In this document: positions 55,541 to 64,000 of the stretch, piece by piece
Layout: every line of letters starts with the position of its first letter
Numbering within the stretch: the stretch's first letter is position 1
Assembly: GCF_030450055.1 (NCBI RefSeq)
Contig: NZ_CP118480.1
Span: 186,001 to 250,000, forward strand
Source of the DNA: Gallaecimonas kandeliae
GTDB lineage: Bacteria > Pseudomonadota > Gammaproteobacteria > Enterobacterales > Gallaecimonadaceae
Length of the DNA stretch: 64,000 nucleotides
Direction: 5' to 3'
Translations under genes and position numbers: made by a program
Notes under the pieces: model-generated
Told to the model about the DNA's origin: nothing
Databases searched by the model: none
What the model saw: the letters and a program-made list of their open reading frames with translations, nothing else

Positions 55541-56632
55541 ATGTCAGTACTGAATGTCGAAACTGCCCGCCTCAAGGCGCTGGGCGCCTACTGGACGGCC
55601 ACCGAGATAGCCCAGCAGCCGGACACCTGGGCCGCCCTGGAGGCGGACCCCGAGGTCCGCGCCTGGTTGGAGACGCTGCTGGCGGTGCCCAAGCTTCGCA
55701 TCATCCTCACCGGCGCCGGCACCTCCGCCTACGTGGGCCTGACCGCGGCGCCGCTGCTGACCCGCCAGCTGGGCCGGCTGGTGGAGGCCATCTCCACCAC
55801 CGACCTGGTGGCCAACCCCGACCAGTACCTGCTGCCCGGGGTGCCGACCCTGCTGGTGTCCTACGCCCGCTCCGGCAACAGCCCAGAGAGCGTGGCGGCC
55901 CTGGAACTGGCCAGCCAACTCTGCCCCGGCTGCCATCACCTGGTGATCAGCTGCAATGCCAAGGGCGCCCTGGCCCGGCTGGCCGCCGAGGAAAAAGGCA
56001 GCCGCTGCCTGCTGATGCCGCCCCAGACCCTGGACCAGAGCTTCGCCATGACCAGCTCCTTCAGCACCATGCTGCTGGCCACCTGGCTGCTGTTCGGCGC
56101 CAGCGAAGGCAAAGACTGGGCCGTGGCCCAGGGCCGCCAGCTGCTGGCCGGCGCCCTGCCGGCCCTCCAGGCCCTGGGGCAAAAGCCCTTCAAGCGGGTG
56201 GCCTTCCTTGGCGCCGGCCCCCTCAAGGGCATCGCCACCGAGGCGGCGCTGAAGATGCTGGAGCTCTCCGCCGGCCGGGTGGACGCCTACGCCGAGACAC
56301 CGCTCGGCTTTCGCCACGGGCCCAAGTCCATGGTGGACGGCGACACCCTGGTGGTGCTGCTGGACAGCGGCGAGACCCACAGCAACCGTTACGACCAGGA
56401 CCTCTTCGAGGAGCTTGAGCGGGACGGCAAGGCCGGCGCCCTGCTGCGCAGCGGCGACTGGCTGGCAGGCGGCGCCGGCGACGGCTGGCGGGCCCTGCCT
56501 TCGGTGCTGTTGGCCCAGCTGCTGGCCTTCTACCGATCACTGGCCCTCGGCATCAGCCCGGACAACCCCTGCCCGACAGGGGAGGTGAACCGGGTGGTGC
56601 AGGGGGTGCGCATCCACCCCTTCGAGGGCTGA
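55541..56632 (+). CDS. agaS: SIS-domain galactosamine-6-phosphate deaminase/isomerase (AgaS-like)
   Basis: A 363-residue protein with two SIS sugar-isomerase domains (about 45-185 and 210-345). Motifs are LTGAGTSAYVG, SYARSGNSPESVAALE, GAGPLKGIATEAALKMLELS and FRHGPKSMVDGDT. AgaS converts GalN-6-P to tagatose-6-P plus ammonia. NagB-II (GlcN-6-P deaminase) has the same fold and is the alternative, but the neighbours agaR and agaZ favour AgaS. GAGG lies 8 nt before ATG 55541. It is followed 3 nt later by the kinase gene. Confidence 0.85.
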   Translation: MSVLNVETARLKALGAYWTATEIAQQPDTWAALEADPEVRAWLETLLAVPKLRIILTGAGTSAYVGLTAAPLLTRQLGRLVEAISTTDLVANPDQYLLPGVPTLLVSYARSGNSPESVAALELASQLCPGCHHLVISCNAKGALARLAAEEKGSRCLLMPPQTLDQSFAMTSSFSTMLLATWLLFGASEGKDWAVAQGRQLLAGALPALQALGQKPFKRVAFLGAGPLKGIATEAALKMLELSAGRVDAYAETPLGFRHGPKSMVDGDTLVVLLDSGETHSNRYDQDLFEELERDGKAGALLRSGDWLAGGAGDGWRALPSVLLAQLLAFYRSLALGISPDNPCPTGEVNRVVQGVRIHPFEG

Positions 56633-56635
56633 GCC

Positions 56636-57535
56636 ATGAACTACGGCCTGGATATCGGCGGCACCAAGATGGAGTTGGGCTGTTTCGACGACCAGCTCAA
56701 CGACCTGGGCCGCCGCCGCATCCCCACCCCGGGCAGCTACGAGAGCCTGCTGGACGCCGTGGCCACCCTGGTGCAAGACGCCCAGCAGCAGTTCGGCCCA
56801 GGCCCCGTGGGCATAGCCCTGCCTGGCCTGGTGGACAGCGAGGGCCGCAGCCTCTGCGCCAACCTGCCCTTCGCCACCGGCAAGCCCTTGGGCCAGGACC
56901 TGGCCCGGCGCCTGGGCCAGGCCGTCACCCTCGGCAACGACTGCCGCTGCTTCGCCCTGTCCGAGGCCCATGGTGGCGCCGGCCAGGGGCAACGCCGGGT
57001 GTTCGGCGCCGTGCTGGGCACGGGCGCCGCCGGCGGCCTGGTGGTGGACGGCAAGCTCTACCAGGGCCGCCAAGGCATCGCCGGCGAATACGGCCACCAG
57101 CCGGCCCCGGCCGCCGCCCTGGCCCACCACGGCCTGCCGCTCTGGCGCTGCGGCTGCGGCCAGATGGGCTGCTTCGAGGCCTATGTGGCCGGCCCCGGCC
57201 TGGTGCGGCTGCACCGCCATTTCGGTGGTGTGGCATCGGACGCCGAGGCGGTGCTGGCCCTGTGGCGCCAAGGCGACGCCGTTGCCCAGAGGACCCTGGA
57301 TTGCCACCTGGACCTGCTGGCGGCCTGCTTCACCGCCCTGGTGCTGGCCTATGACCCCGACATTCTGGTGCTGGGGGGCGGCCTGTCCAAGGTGGAGGAA
57401 TTTTATACGCTGCTGCCGCCGCGCATGAATGCGTTGTTGTTCGGCGGCTTCAAGGCCCCGCCCCTGGTGCCGGCCCGCTTCGGCGACGCCAGCGGTGCCC
57501 GCGGCATAGCGCTGTTGGCGGCGGCCCATGACTGA
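56636..57535 (+). CDS. agaK: ROK-family sugar kinase, probable GalNAc kinase (AgaK)
   Basis: A 299-residue cytoplasmic kinase of the ROK family. It has the ATP motif LDIGGTKMEL, catalytic Asp in LGNDCRCFAL, ATP-binding VLGTGAAGGLVVDG and the zinc-binding CGCGQMGCFEAY with an upstream His (EYGHQ). I infer phosphorylation of GalNAc at O6 after non-PTS import, the role of AgaK in Shewanella-type pathways. GlcNAc kinase NagK is the close alternative. Its end overlaps the deacetylase gene by 8 nt. Confidence 0.85.
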   Translation: MNYGLDIGGTKMELGCFDDQLNDLGRRRIPTPGSYESLLDAVATLVQDAQQQFGPGPVGIALPGLVDSEGRSLCANLPFATGKPLGQDLARRLGQAVTLGNDCRCFALSEAHGGAGQGQRRVFGAVLGTGAAGGLVVDGKLYQGRQGIAGEYGHQPAPAAALAHHGLPLWRCGCGQMGCFEAYVAGPGLVRLHRHFGGVASDAEAVLALWRQGDAVAQRTLDCHLDLLAACFTALVLAYDPDILVLGGGLSKVEEFYTLLPPRMNALLFGGFKAPPLVPARFGDASGARGIALLAAAHD

Positions 57536-58700
57536 TCTCGCCATCAAGGCCTCGCGCCTTGTCGCCGAAGACAGGGACTATGTCGACCACTGGCTCTGGT
57601 TGGACGAAGGCCGCATCCAGGCCATCAGCCCCCAGGCGCCCCAAGGCGCGCCCCTGCTGGAGGCCCCCGGCTGCACCCTGATCCCCGGCCTTATCGATCT
57701 CCATATCCACGGCCGGGAAGGGGCCGACGTCATGGACGCCACCCCAGCGGCCCTGGCCACCATCTCCGGCTCCTTGGCCCGCCATGGGGTGACCGGCTTC
57801 CTGGCCACTACCGTCACCAGCAGCTGGGCCCAAACCTTGGCGGCCATGGCCAACGTGGCTTGCTGCATGGATTCAGGCCTGCCGGGCGCCGCCCTGTTGG
57901 GGGCCTACAGCGAAGGGCTCTTCTTCACCGCCGACCACAAGGGCGCCCATAACGAGGACTACTTCCTGCCCCTGGAGCCGGCGCGGCTGGACGCCCTGAT
58001 GGCGGCGGCCGGCGGCCAGCTCAAGGTGCTGGCCCTGGCGCCCGAGCTGGACGGCGCCCTGGCGGCCATTCCCTACCTGAAGGAGAAGGGCGTCAGGGTA
58101 ATGCTGGGCCACACCAACGCCGACTACCAGCGCACCAAAGAGGCCCTGGCGGCCGGCGCCTGCGGCGGCGTCCACGTCTTCAACGGCATGCGCGGCCTGC
58201 ACCACCGCGAGCCCGGCTGCACCGGCGCCGTGCTGCTCGAACCCTGCCCCGTGGAGGTGATAGCGGACGGGGTGCACCTGCACCCGGCCATCCTGGACCT
58301 GGTCTACCGCCTCAAGGGCGCGGCCGGCATCCACCTCATCAGCGACTGCATCAACGCCGGCGGCCTGGCCGACGGTCGTTACCGCCTGGGCCAACTGGAC
58401 GTCAACGTCAGCCAGGGCATAGCCCGCACCGACGGCGGTTCCCTGGCCGGCAGCACCCTGACCCTGGAGAAGGCGGTGCAGTCCATGCACCAACTGGCCG
58501 GGGTCGCTTTTCGTGACGCCGTGCACATGGCCAGCCTGTCGCCGGCCCGCTTCCTGGGCCTGGACGGCCAGACCGGCTCCATCACCGTCGGCAAAGTCGC
58601 CGACCTGGCGCTACTCAACAACAACGCAGAAACCATGCTGTGCCTCGGCAAGGGCCGGGTGCTCCATCGGCACCCGGACCTCCCCTGGCCAGCGCCATGA
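57528..58700 (+). CDS. agaA: N-acetylgalactosamine-6-phosphate deacetylase (AgaA/NagA family)
   Basis: A 390-residue amidohydrolase-fold enzyme that removes acetate from GalNAc-6-P (or GlcNAc-6-P). It has PGLIDLHIHGREGAD, metal ligand Glu in AYSEGLFF, metal His in LGHTNADYQ and in FNGMRGLHHREPG, and catalytic Asp in LISDCINAGG. The Glu region is GAYSEGLF instead of the GLHLEGPF of E. coli NagA, in line with a separate AgaA-type branch. It starts within the end of agaK and is followed 16 nt later by the GH31 gene. Confidence 0.88.
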   Translation: MTDLAIKASRLVAEDRDYVDHWLWLDEGRIQAISPQAPQGAPLLEAPGCTLIPGLIDLHIHGREGADVMDATPAALATISGSLARHGVTGFLATTVTSSWAQTLAAMANVACCMDSGLPGAALLGAYSEGLFFTADHKGAHNEDYFLPLEPARLDALMAAAGGQLKVLALAPELDGALAAIPYLKEKGVRVMLGHTNADYQRTKEALAAGACGGVHVFNGMRGLHHREPGCTGAVLLEPCPVEVIADGVHLHPAILDLVYRLKGAAGIHLISDCINAGGLADGRYRLGQLDVNVSQGIARTDGGSLAGSTLTLEKAVQSMHQLAGVAFRDAVHMASLSPARFLGLDGQTGSITVGKVADLALLNNNAETMLCLGKGRVLHRHPDLPWPAP

Positions 58701-58716
58701 CATTGGGGGAAAGAGA

Positions 58717-61700
58717 ATGGACAAGAAAGGCACCTTGGGGCTGCTGACGCTGGCGATGCTGGCGGCACCGCTCCAGGCGAAGGAATTGGGGGCGCTGGCG
58801 AGCCTGAGCCCCACGGACGACGGCGTCGAGATCCAGACCCTGGACAAGGAGAAGGTCCGCCTCAGCCTGCTGGGTGATGGCCTGCTGCACCTTGAAGCGG
58901 GCCAGCACGGCGAACTGACAGGGCCAGGCAACGGCAAGGCGCCCATAGTCTTGGACCAGCAGCACCCCAAGGTGGCCTTCAAGCTCAGCCAGCAGGACGG
59001 CTACCAACTGCTCAGCACAGGCAAGATAGCGGTGCGTATCTATCCCAAGCCGCTGCATTTCGCCGTCTACCACGCCGACAATCGCACCCCCTACTGGCGC
59101 GAAGAAAAGCCCCTGGATCTCGGCAAGGCCAGCGAACAGACCCTCTCGGCCAGCGGCGACGAGCACTTCTTCGGCGGCGGCCAGCAGAACGGCCAGTTCG
59201 AGTTCAAGGGCAAGGTGCTGGATGTCTCCTACTCCGGCGGCTGGGAGGAATTCGACAGGCCCAGCCCGGCCCCCTTCTACATGAGCAGCAAGGGCTACGG
59301 GGTGCTGCGCAACACCTGGAGCAACGGCCAGTACGACTTCCGCTCCGAGGGCTATATCAGCACCCGCCACGACGAAGACCGCTTCGACGCCTACTACTTC
59401 TTCGGCGACGGCATCCACCAGGTGCTGGACCAGTACACCCAGCTCACCGGCCGGCCGCCGCTGCTGCCCCGCTGGGCCTTCGAATACGGCGACGCCGACT
59501 GCTACAACGACGGCGACAACGTCAAGAAGCCGGGCACGGTCCCGGAAGGTTGGTCTGACGGTCCCACCGGCACCACCCCCGACGTCATCGAGAGCGTCGC
59601 CGCCAAGTACCGCCAGTACGACATGCCGGGGGGCTGGATACTGCCCAACGACGGCTACGGCTGCGGCTACACAGACCTGCCCAAGGTGGTGGCGGGCCTC
59701 AAGAAATACGGCTTCCACACCGGCCTCTGGACCGAGAGCGGCGTCGAGAAGATCGCCTGGGAAGTGGGCACGGCCGGCACCCGGGCCCAGAAGCTGGACG
59801 TGGCCTGGACCGGCAAGGGCTACCAGTTCGCCCTGGACGCCAACCACGACGCCGCCGAGGGCATCCTCAAAAATTCCGACTCCAGGCCCTTCATCTGGAC
59901 CGTCATGGGCTGGGCCGGTATCCAGCGCTACGCCGTCACCTGGACAGGTGACCAGAGCGGCAGCTGGGACTACATCCGCTGGCATATCCCGACCCTGATC
60001 GGCTCCGGCCTCTCCGGCCAGGCCTACGCCACCGGCGACGTGGACGGCATCTTCGGCGGCAGCCCCGAGACCTACACCCGGGACCTGCAGTGGAAGGCCT
60101 TCACCCCCGTCTTCATGGGCATGTCCGGCTGGTCCAAGGCCGAGCGCAAGCACCCCTGGTGGTTCGACGAACCCTACCGATCCATCAACCGCAAGTACCT
60201 CAAGCTGAAGATGCGGCTGATGCCCTACATCTACACCTACGCCCATGAGGCGGCCGAAAGCGGCGCCCCCCTGGTGCGGGGCCTGATGTGGGACCACCCC
60301 CAGAACCCCCACGCCTATGACGAGAGCCACAAGTACCAGTTCTTCCTGGGCAAGGACTTCCTGGTGGCCCCCGTCTACCGCAGCCAGGAGGCCTCCAAGG
60401 GCTGGCGTGCCGGCATCTACCTGCCCAAAGGCCAGTGGATCGACTACTGGGATGGCCGGGTCACAGAGGCCGGGGCCGGCGGCAAGGTCATCGACATGCC
60501 GGTGACCCTGGACAAGCTGCCGGTGCTGGTGCGGGCCGGGGCCATCATCCCCATGTACCCGCCGGCGCTCTTCGACGGCCAGGTGCCCAAGGACGAGCTG
60601 ACCCTGGACATCTACCCCTATGGCGATTCCGACTTCAGCCTCTACGAAGACGACGGCAACAGCCGCCAGTACCAGCAGGGCGCCTTCAGCCAGCAGCGCA
60701 TCGAGGTCAGCGCCCCCGAAGGCAAGGCCGGCGACATCGAGGTGAAGCTGGGCGCCGTGGACGGCGACTACCAGGGCATGGAGCCCCAGCGCCGCTACAA
60801 GCTGATGCTGCGCACCCGCGTCGCCCCGGACAGCCTGAGCCTGGACGGCAGCCGGCTTGCCAAGCGGGACAGCCTCGAGGCGCTGGACAAGGCCGGCAGC
60901 GGCTGGTTCTTCGACGCCAAGGACAAGTTCGGCACCCTCCAGGTGCGGATCCCCAAGGGCTCGGTGCGCACCGGCCACCGCCTGCTGGTGGAAACGGCCG
61001 CCGGCAAGGCCCTGGCCGCCACCCCGGCCTACCCCAAGATGCCAAAGCTCGGCACCGCCGTCGCCGCCGACAGCCTCAAGCTGGTGTCCCGCCCCCTGGA
61101 GGAGCCGGGCCAGCCCTTCGAGAACGCCCTGGACGGCAACCCCGGCACTTGGTTCCGCACCTCCCGCGACCAGGCCCTGGCCTACGGGCCGCCGGAGTTC
61201 GTGCTTTATCTCGGCGATCGCAAGGCCATCACCGGCTTCGACATAGCCCCGCGCAACGACAAGCATTGGCGCTACGGCCAGGTGAAGGACTTCGAGATCT
61301 ACATGGCCGACGTCAACGGCCAGTGGGGTGAACCCGCCTACAAGGGGACCCTGGCCCTCAAGGAAGGGATGCAGCAGGTGCGCTTCGACAAGCCCCTGGT
61401 GGGCAGGCTGCTGCGCTTTAGGATCCTGAGTTCCCACGACGGCCAGGGTGACGCCATGAAGGAGGAGGCCACCGCCAAGGTCCAGGATGCCCCCTTCAAC
61501 GCCCTGGAGCCGGTCAAGGTCGCCCCCATCACCATCAGCGAGTTCGTGCTGCACCAGCAGCTGCCGGGGGGCGAGGCCAAGCGCCAATACCTCTCGGATC
61601 ACCCCTGGCTGGCGGCGCCCCAGGGCGCGGCCAAGGACAAGGCCAAGGGCGGCGGCGCCATGCGCATGAACGGCCTCGGCTTCGCCAAGGGCCTGGGTGT

Positions 61701-61995
61701 GGCAGGCCAAAGCCGGGTGGACTACGGCCTGTCCGGCCCCTGGCAGGGCTTCAAGGCGGACGTGGGCATAGACGACAGCTGCAAGGGCCAGGGCCTGCAC
61801 TTCCAGGTCTGGGGCGACGGCCGCCTGCTCTATGACAGCGGCCTGGTGGCGGCCCCGGCCGTGGTCAAGCCGGAGCTGGACATCCGCGGCGTGCGCCTGC
61901 TGAGCCTGCGCACCCTCGGCAAGGGCCGCTGCGGCAACTGGGCCAACGCCGCCGTCACCGGCCTGGCCGGCGCCAAGTTCGAGGAGAAACCCTGA
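58717..61995 (+). CDS. Secreted multidomain GH31 glycosidase, probable alpha-N-acetylgalactosaminidase
   Basis: A 1092-residue secreted enzyme with a signal peptide (ending near PLQAK). The N-terminal GH31 beta domain (about 30-230) and catalytic barrel (about 235-560) have likely nucleophile D361 (KLDVAW) and acid/base D412 (TGDQSGSW). A C-terminal beta region follows, then an F5/8 type C/CBM32-like domain (about 790-910; ENALDGNPGTWFRTS) and a C-terminal NPCBM-like module (about 955-1088). Classical GH31 has WxDMNE at the nucleophile. The changed motif recalls the GH31 subgroup with alpha-GalNAc activity. The locus context agrees, while direct activity is inference. GGGGGAAAG precedes ATG 58717. 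Confidence 0.85.
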   Translation: MDKKGTLGLLTLAMLAAPLQAKELGALASLSPTDDGVEIQTLDKEKVRLSLLGDGLLHLEAGQHGELTGPGNGKAPIVLDQQHPKVAFKLSQQDGYQLLSTGKIAVRIYPKPLHFAVYHADNRTPYWREEKPLDLGKASEQTLSASGDEHFFGGGQQNGQFEFKGKVLDVSYSGGWEEFDRPSPAPFYMSSKGYGVLRNTWSNGQYDFRSEGYISTRHDEDRFDAYYFFGDGIHQVLDQYTQLTGRPPLLPRWAFEYGDADCYNDGDNVKKPGTVPEGWSDGPTGTTPDVIESVAAKYRQYDMPGGWILPNDGYGCGYTDLPKVVAGLKKYGFHTGLWTESGVEKIAWEVGTAGTRAQKLDVAWTGKGYQFALDANHDAAEGILKNSDSRPFIWTVMGWAGIQRYAVTWTGDQSGSWDYIRWHIPTLIGSGLSGQAYATGDVDGIFGGSPETYTRDLQWKAFTPVFMGMSGWSKAERKHPWWFDEPYRSINRKYLKLKMRLMPYIYTYAHEAAESGAPLVRGLMWDHPQNPHAYDESHKYQFFLGKDFLVAPVYRSQEASKGWRAGIYLPKGQWIDYWDGRVTEAGAGGKVIDMPVTLDKLPVLVRAGAIIPMYPPALFDGQVPKDELTLDIYPYGDSDFSLYEDDGNSRQYQQGAFSQQRIEVSAPEGKAGDIEVKLGAVDGDYQGMEPQRRYKLMLRTRVAPDSLSLDGSRLAKRDSLEALDKAGSGWFFDAKDKFGTLQVRIPKGSVRTGHRLLVETAAGKALAATPAYPKMPKLGTAVAADSLKLVSRPLEEPGQPFENALDGNPGTWFRTSRDQALAYGPPEFVLYLGDRKAITGFDIAPRNDKHWRYGQVKDFEIYMADVNGQWGEPAYKGTLALKEGMQQVRFDKPLVGRLLRFRILSSHDGQGDAMKEEATAKVQDAPFNALEPVKVAPITISEFVLHQQLPGGEAKRQYLSDHPWLAAPQGAAKDKAKGGGAMRMNGLGFAKGLGVAGQSRVDYGLSGPWQGFKADVGIDDSCKGQGLHFQVWGDGRLLYDSGLVAAPAVVKPELDIRGVRLLSLRTLGKGRCGNWANAAVTGLAGAKFEEKP

Positions 61996-63314
61996 TGGAG
62001 CTGGCCGCACAACAGGAAAAAGGGCGCGCCAGCGCCCTTGTCCCCATGGCCATCATAGGCCTGCTGTTCTTCATCTTCGGCTTCGTCACCTGGCTGAACG
62101 GTTCCCTGATCCCCTTCTTGAAGCTGATCTGCGAACTCAACGACGCCGAGGCGCTGCTGGTGGCCTTCGCCTTCTACATCGCCTACACCGTGATGGCGCT
62201 GCCCATGGCGGCGCTGTTGGAGCGCCTCGGCTACCGCAGCGGCATGGCCTGGGGCCTGGGCATCATGGCGCTGGGCGCCCTGCTGTTCATACCGGCGGCC
62301 CTCACCGCCCAGTACGGCCTCTTCCTGCTGGCCTTGTTCGTGCTGGGCACCGGCCTGACGCTGCTGCAGACCGCCTCCAACCCCTATGTGGTGCTCTTGG
62401 GCCCCAGCGACAGCGCCGCCATGCGCATCAGCATCATGGGCATCATCAACAAGACGGCCGGGGTGCTGGTGCCGCTGCTGTTCACCTCACTGGTGCTGGC
62501 CGATCTCAGCCACGTCAGCCAGGCCAGCCTCAGCCTGTTGCCGGATGCAGAGCGGGCCCGGCAGCTGGGGGCCATCGCCCAGCGCCTGGTGCTGCCCTAC
62601 CTCTACATGGCCGGGGCCCTGCTGGCGCTCATCGCCCTGGTGCGCTTCTCGCCGTTGCCGGACATCCACCCCAGGGACGAGCGCGGCCAGGGCGGCCGGC
62701 TGGCTGAATTGCTGCGCTATCCCCAGCTGATCCTGGGCGCCCTGACCCTCTTCGCCTACGTGGGCCTGGAGGTGATCGCCGCCGACACCATAGGCCTCTT
62801 CGGCGAGAGGTTGGGGGTGGCCCGCTACGCCTCCCTGACCAGCTACACCATGGTGTTCATGGTGCTGGGCTACAGCCTGGGGGTGTTGCTTATCCCCCGT
62901 TGGCTGAGCCAGGGCAGGGCCTTGCTGCTGTCCGGCCTCGCCGGCCTGGCCTGCGTGCTGGCGGCGCTTTTCAGCAATCCAGGCAGCAGCGCCGTCTCGG
63001 CCTGGCTCTTCGGCTGGAGCGGCATACCGACGGTGCCGGATCCGGTGCTCTTCGTGGCCATGATGGGCCTGGCCCACGCCCTGGTGTGGCCTGCCGTCTG
63101 GCCACTGGCCCTGGACGGCCTCGGCCGCCACACGGCCCAGGGCTCGGCGCTGCTGATCATGGGCATAGCGGGGGGCGCCCTGCTGCCTTTGGCCTTCGGC
63201 CACCTGGCCCAATACCTCGGCAACATGCAGCTGGCCTACGCCCTGGCGCTGCCCTGCTACCTGATGATCGCCTTCTACGCCCTCAAGGGGCACAAGATGC
63301 GCAGCTGGGGTTGA
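61995..63314 (+). CDS. agaP: MFS sugar permease, FucP-like (AgaP)
   Basis: A 439-residue, 12-helix inner-membrane transporter of the FHS (FucP/NagP) family, recognised from LFFIFGFVTWLNGSLIPFLK and GTGLTLLQTASNPYVVLLGP. The function is proton-driven import of a sugar, here probably GalNAc released by the GH31 enzyme. The ATG overlaps the GH31 stop by one base (TGATG). It is the last gene of the operon and is closed by a terminator, so import, hydrolysis and catabolism are one transcription unit. Confidence 0.88.
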   Translation: MELAAQQEKGRASALVPMAIIGLLFFIFGFVTWLNGSLIPFLKLICELNDAEALLVAFAFYIAYTVMALPMAALLERLGYRSGMAWGLGIMALGALLFIPAALTAQYGLFLLALFVLGTGLTLLQTASNPYVVLLGPSDSAAMRISIMGIINKTAGVLVPLLFTSLVLADLSHVSQASLSLLPDAERARQLGAIAQRLVLPYLYMAGALLALIALVRFSPLPDIHPRDERGQGGRLAELLRYPQLILGALTLFAYVGLEVIAADTIGLFGERLGVARYASLTSYTMVFMVLGYSLGVLLIPRWLSQGRALLLSGLAGLACVLAALFSNPGSSAVSAWLFGWSGIPTVPDPVLFVAMMGLAHALVWPAVWPLALDGLGRHTAQGSALLIMGIAGGALLPLAFGHLAQYLGNMQLAYALALPCYLMIAFYALKGHKMRSWG

Positions 63315-63326
63315 GCTGGAACAAGG

Positions 63327-63349
63327 AAGGCGCCGCAGGCGCCTTTTTT
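63327..63349 (+). terminator. Terminator of the aga operon
   Basis: Hairpin AAGGCGCC-GCA-GGCGCCTT (63327-63345) followed by a T run. Confidence 0.9.
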
Positions 63350-63423
63350 CATGGAGGCTGACTTGCCAGTACCGGATTGCCTTTCTACAGTTTGCATACC
63401 CATGGGGGTATTAGGAGGGGCGG

Positions 63424-64000
63424 ATGAAACACATAGTGGTAGTGGGGGCCGGCCTGGGCGGCATGTCGGTTGCCCTGGAACTGCGCCAGCGGATGCCGGC
63501 GTCCTACCAGGTAACAGTGGTGGGGGAAGGGCCCGACTTCCAGTTCGTGCCCTCCAATCCCTGGGTGGCCATGGGAGAGCGGCGCCGCGACCAGATCTGC
63601 CTGCCGGTGGCCGAGCAGCTGGAGCCGCGCCAGATCCGCTTCTCCCCCGAAGGGGTCAAGGCCATAGACGCCGAGCAGCGCCAGCTGACGTTGGGGGACG
63701 ACGGCAAGCTCGACTACGACTACCTGGTGCTCTGCACAGGCCCCAGGCTGGATTTCGCCGCCGTGCCCGGGGCTGGGCCTGAAGGTTTCACCCAGTCCAT
63801 CTGCACTGTGGACCACGCCGAGCAGGCCTACCTTGCCTACCAGGCATTGCTGGAAAACCCCGGCCCCGTGCTGGTGGGCGCCCTGCAGGGGGCCAGCTGC
63901 TTCGGGCCCGCCTACGAATACGTGCTGACCCTGGAGGCGGCGCTGCGCAAGAAGAAGCTCAAGGAAAAGGTGCCCATCACCTTCGTGACCTCTGAACCTT
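63424..64000 (+). CDS. Sulfide:quinone oxidoreductase-like flavoprotein (3' end outside window)
   Basis: The first 192 residues of an FAD-dependent oxidoreductase. They include the dinucleotide-binding VVGAGLGGMS, the SQR-type segment FQFVPSNPWVAMGER and an FAD-contact LCTGPRLDF. The family oxidises sulfide and reduces quinone at the cytoplasmic membrane. A flavocytochrome-c-like or NDH-2-like member is possible. AGGAGGGG lies just before ATG 63424. The window cuts the gene, so the catalytic Cys cannot be checked. Confidence 0.82.
   Translation, partial: MKHIVVVGAGLGGMSVALELRQRMPASYQVTVVGEGPDFQFVPSNPWVAMGERRRDQICLPVAEQLEPRQIRFSPEGVKAIDAEQRQLTLGDDGKLDYDYLVLCTGPRLDFAAVPGAGPEGFTQSICTVDHAEQAYLAYQALLENPGPVLVGALQGASCFGPAYEYVLTLEAALRKKKLKEKVPITFVTSEP

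Noticed and set aside
58615-62010. An 1131-codon open frame on the minus strand across the GH31 gene
   Set aside because: Antisense shadow of a GC-rich coding region. The GH31 frame on the plus strand has clear domains, a signal peptide and operon spacing.

Overview
The window is GC-rich chromosomal DNA from a Gram-negative gammaproteobacterium. The evidence is an aa3-type cytochrome oxidase cluster, NorR/Hmp, NfuA, BioH, Tex, a MipA/OmpV outer-membrane protein, a TonB-dependent receptor and GlyGly-CTERM proteins. Gene content and order recall marine Alteromonadales-like bacteria, with Gallaecimonas or a Shewanella relative as my best guess (inference only). I see no rRNA, tRNA, CRISPR array, insertion sequence or prophage. 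Genes are tightly packed, with many 1-4 nt start/stop overlaps and strong hairpin terminators at gene ends.

Layout. 1-6339: the 3' part of ctaD, then ctaG, ctaE, a divergent DUF2909 gene, SURF1, an oxidase-linked membrane protein, ctaA, ctaB and SCO, which together build and mature cytochrome c oxidase and make heme A. 6405-9310: norR and hmp, divergent, with three NorR-type GT-N7-AC sites and a sigma54-like promoter between them (nitric oxide detoxification). 9358-15454: a POT peptide transporter, a VOC protein plus purU, and a MipA/OmpV - DUF3019 - response regulator - histidine kinase operon. 15569-21140: a 1762-residue secreted S8 peptidase with a GlyGly-CTERM tail, preceded by a degenerate tandem copy of its own leader and signal-peptide region. 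21335-22297: a GAF-GGDEF diguanylate cyclase. 22381-25811: a probable zinc operon (DUF2946-like protein, porin, ZnuA-like, ZnuB-like) with no ATPase gene.

25899-44145: mostly single housekeeping and envelope genes: lipases/hydrolases, SDR, Rieske protein, polysaccharide deacetylase with 76-bp repeats made from its own 3' end, M1 peptidase, MATE exporter, nfuA, M14 carboxypeptidase, comF, bioH and a SulP transporter. At about 43810 two gene 3' fragments are fused head to head, which looks like a rearrangement or assembly junction. 44218-50173: creD, an acyltransferase, a membrane LytTR regulator with helically phased repeats upstream, and tex.

50287-63314: the most coherent accessory system, a locus for uptake and catabolism of N-acetylgalactosamine (GalNAc). 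It has a TonB receptor divergent from agaR, agaZ, agaS, a ROK kinase, a deacetylase, a secreted multidomain GH31 enzyme that I infer to be an alpha-N-acetylgalactosaminidase, and a FucP-like permease. Two copies of a matched operator CTTTCATTnnCTTTCA lie in the 331-bp divergent control region. The aldolase AgaY/KbaY is not in the window. The window ends inside a sulfide:quinone oxidoreductase-like gene.
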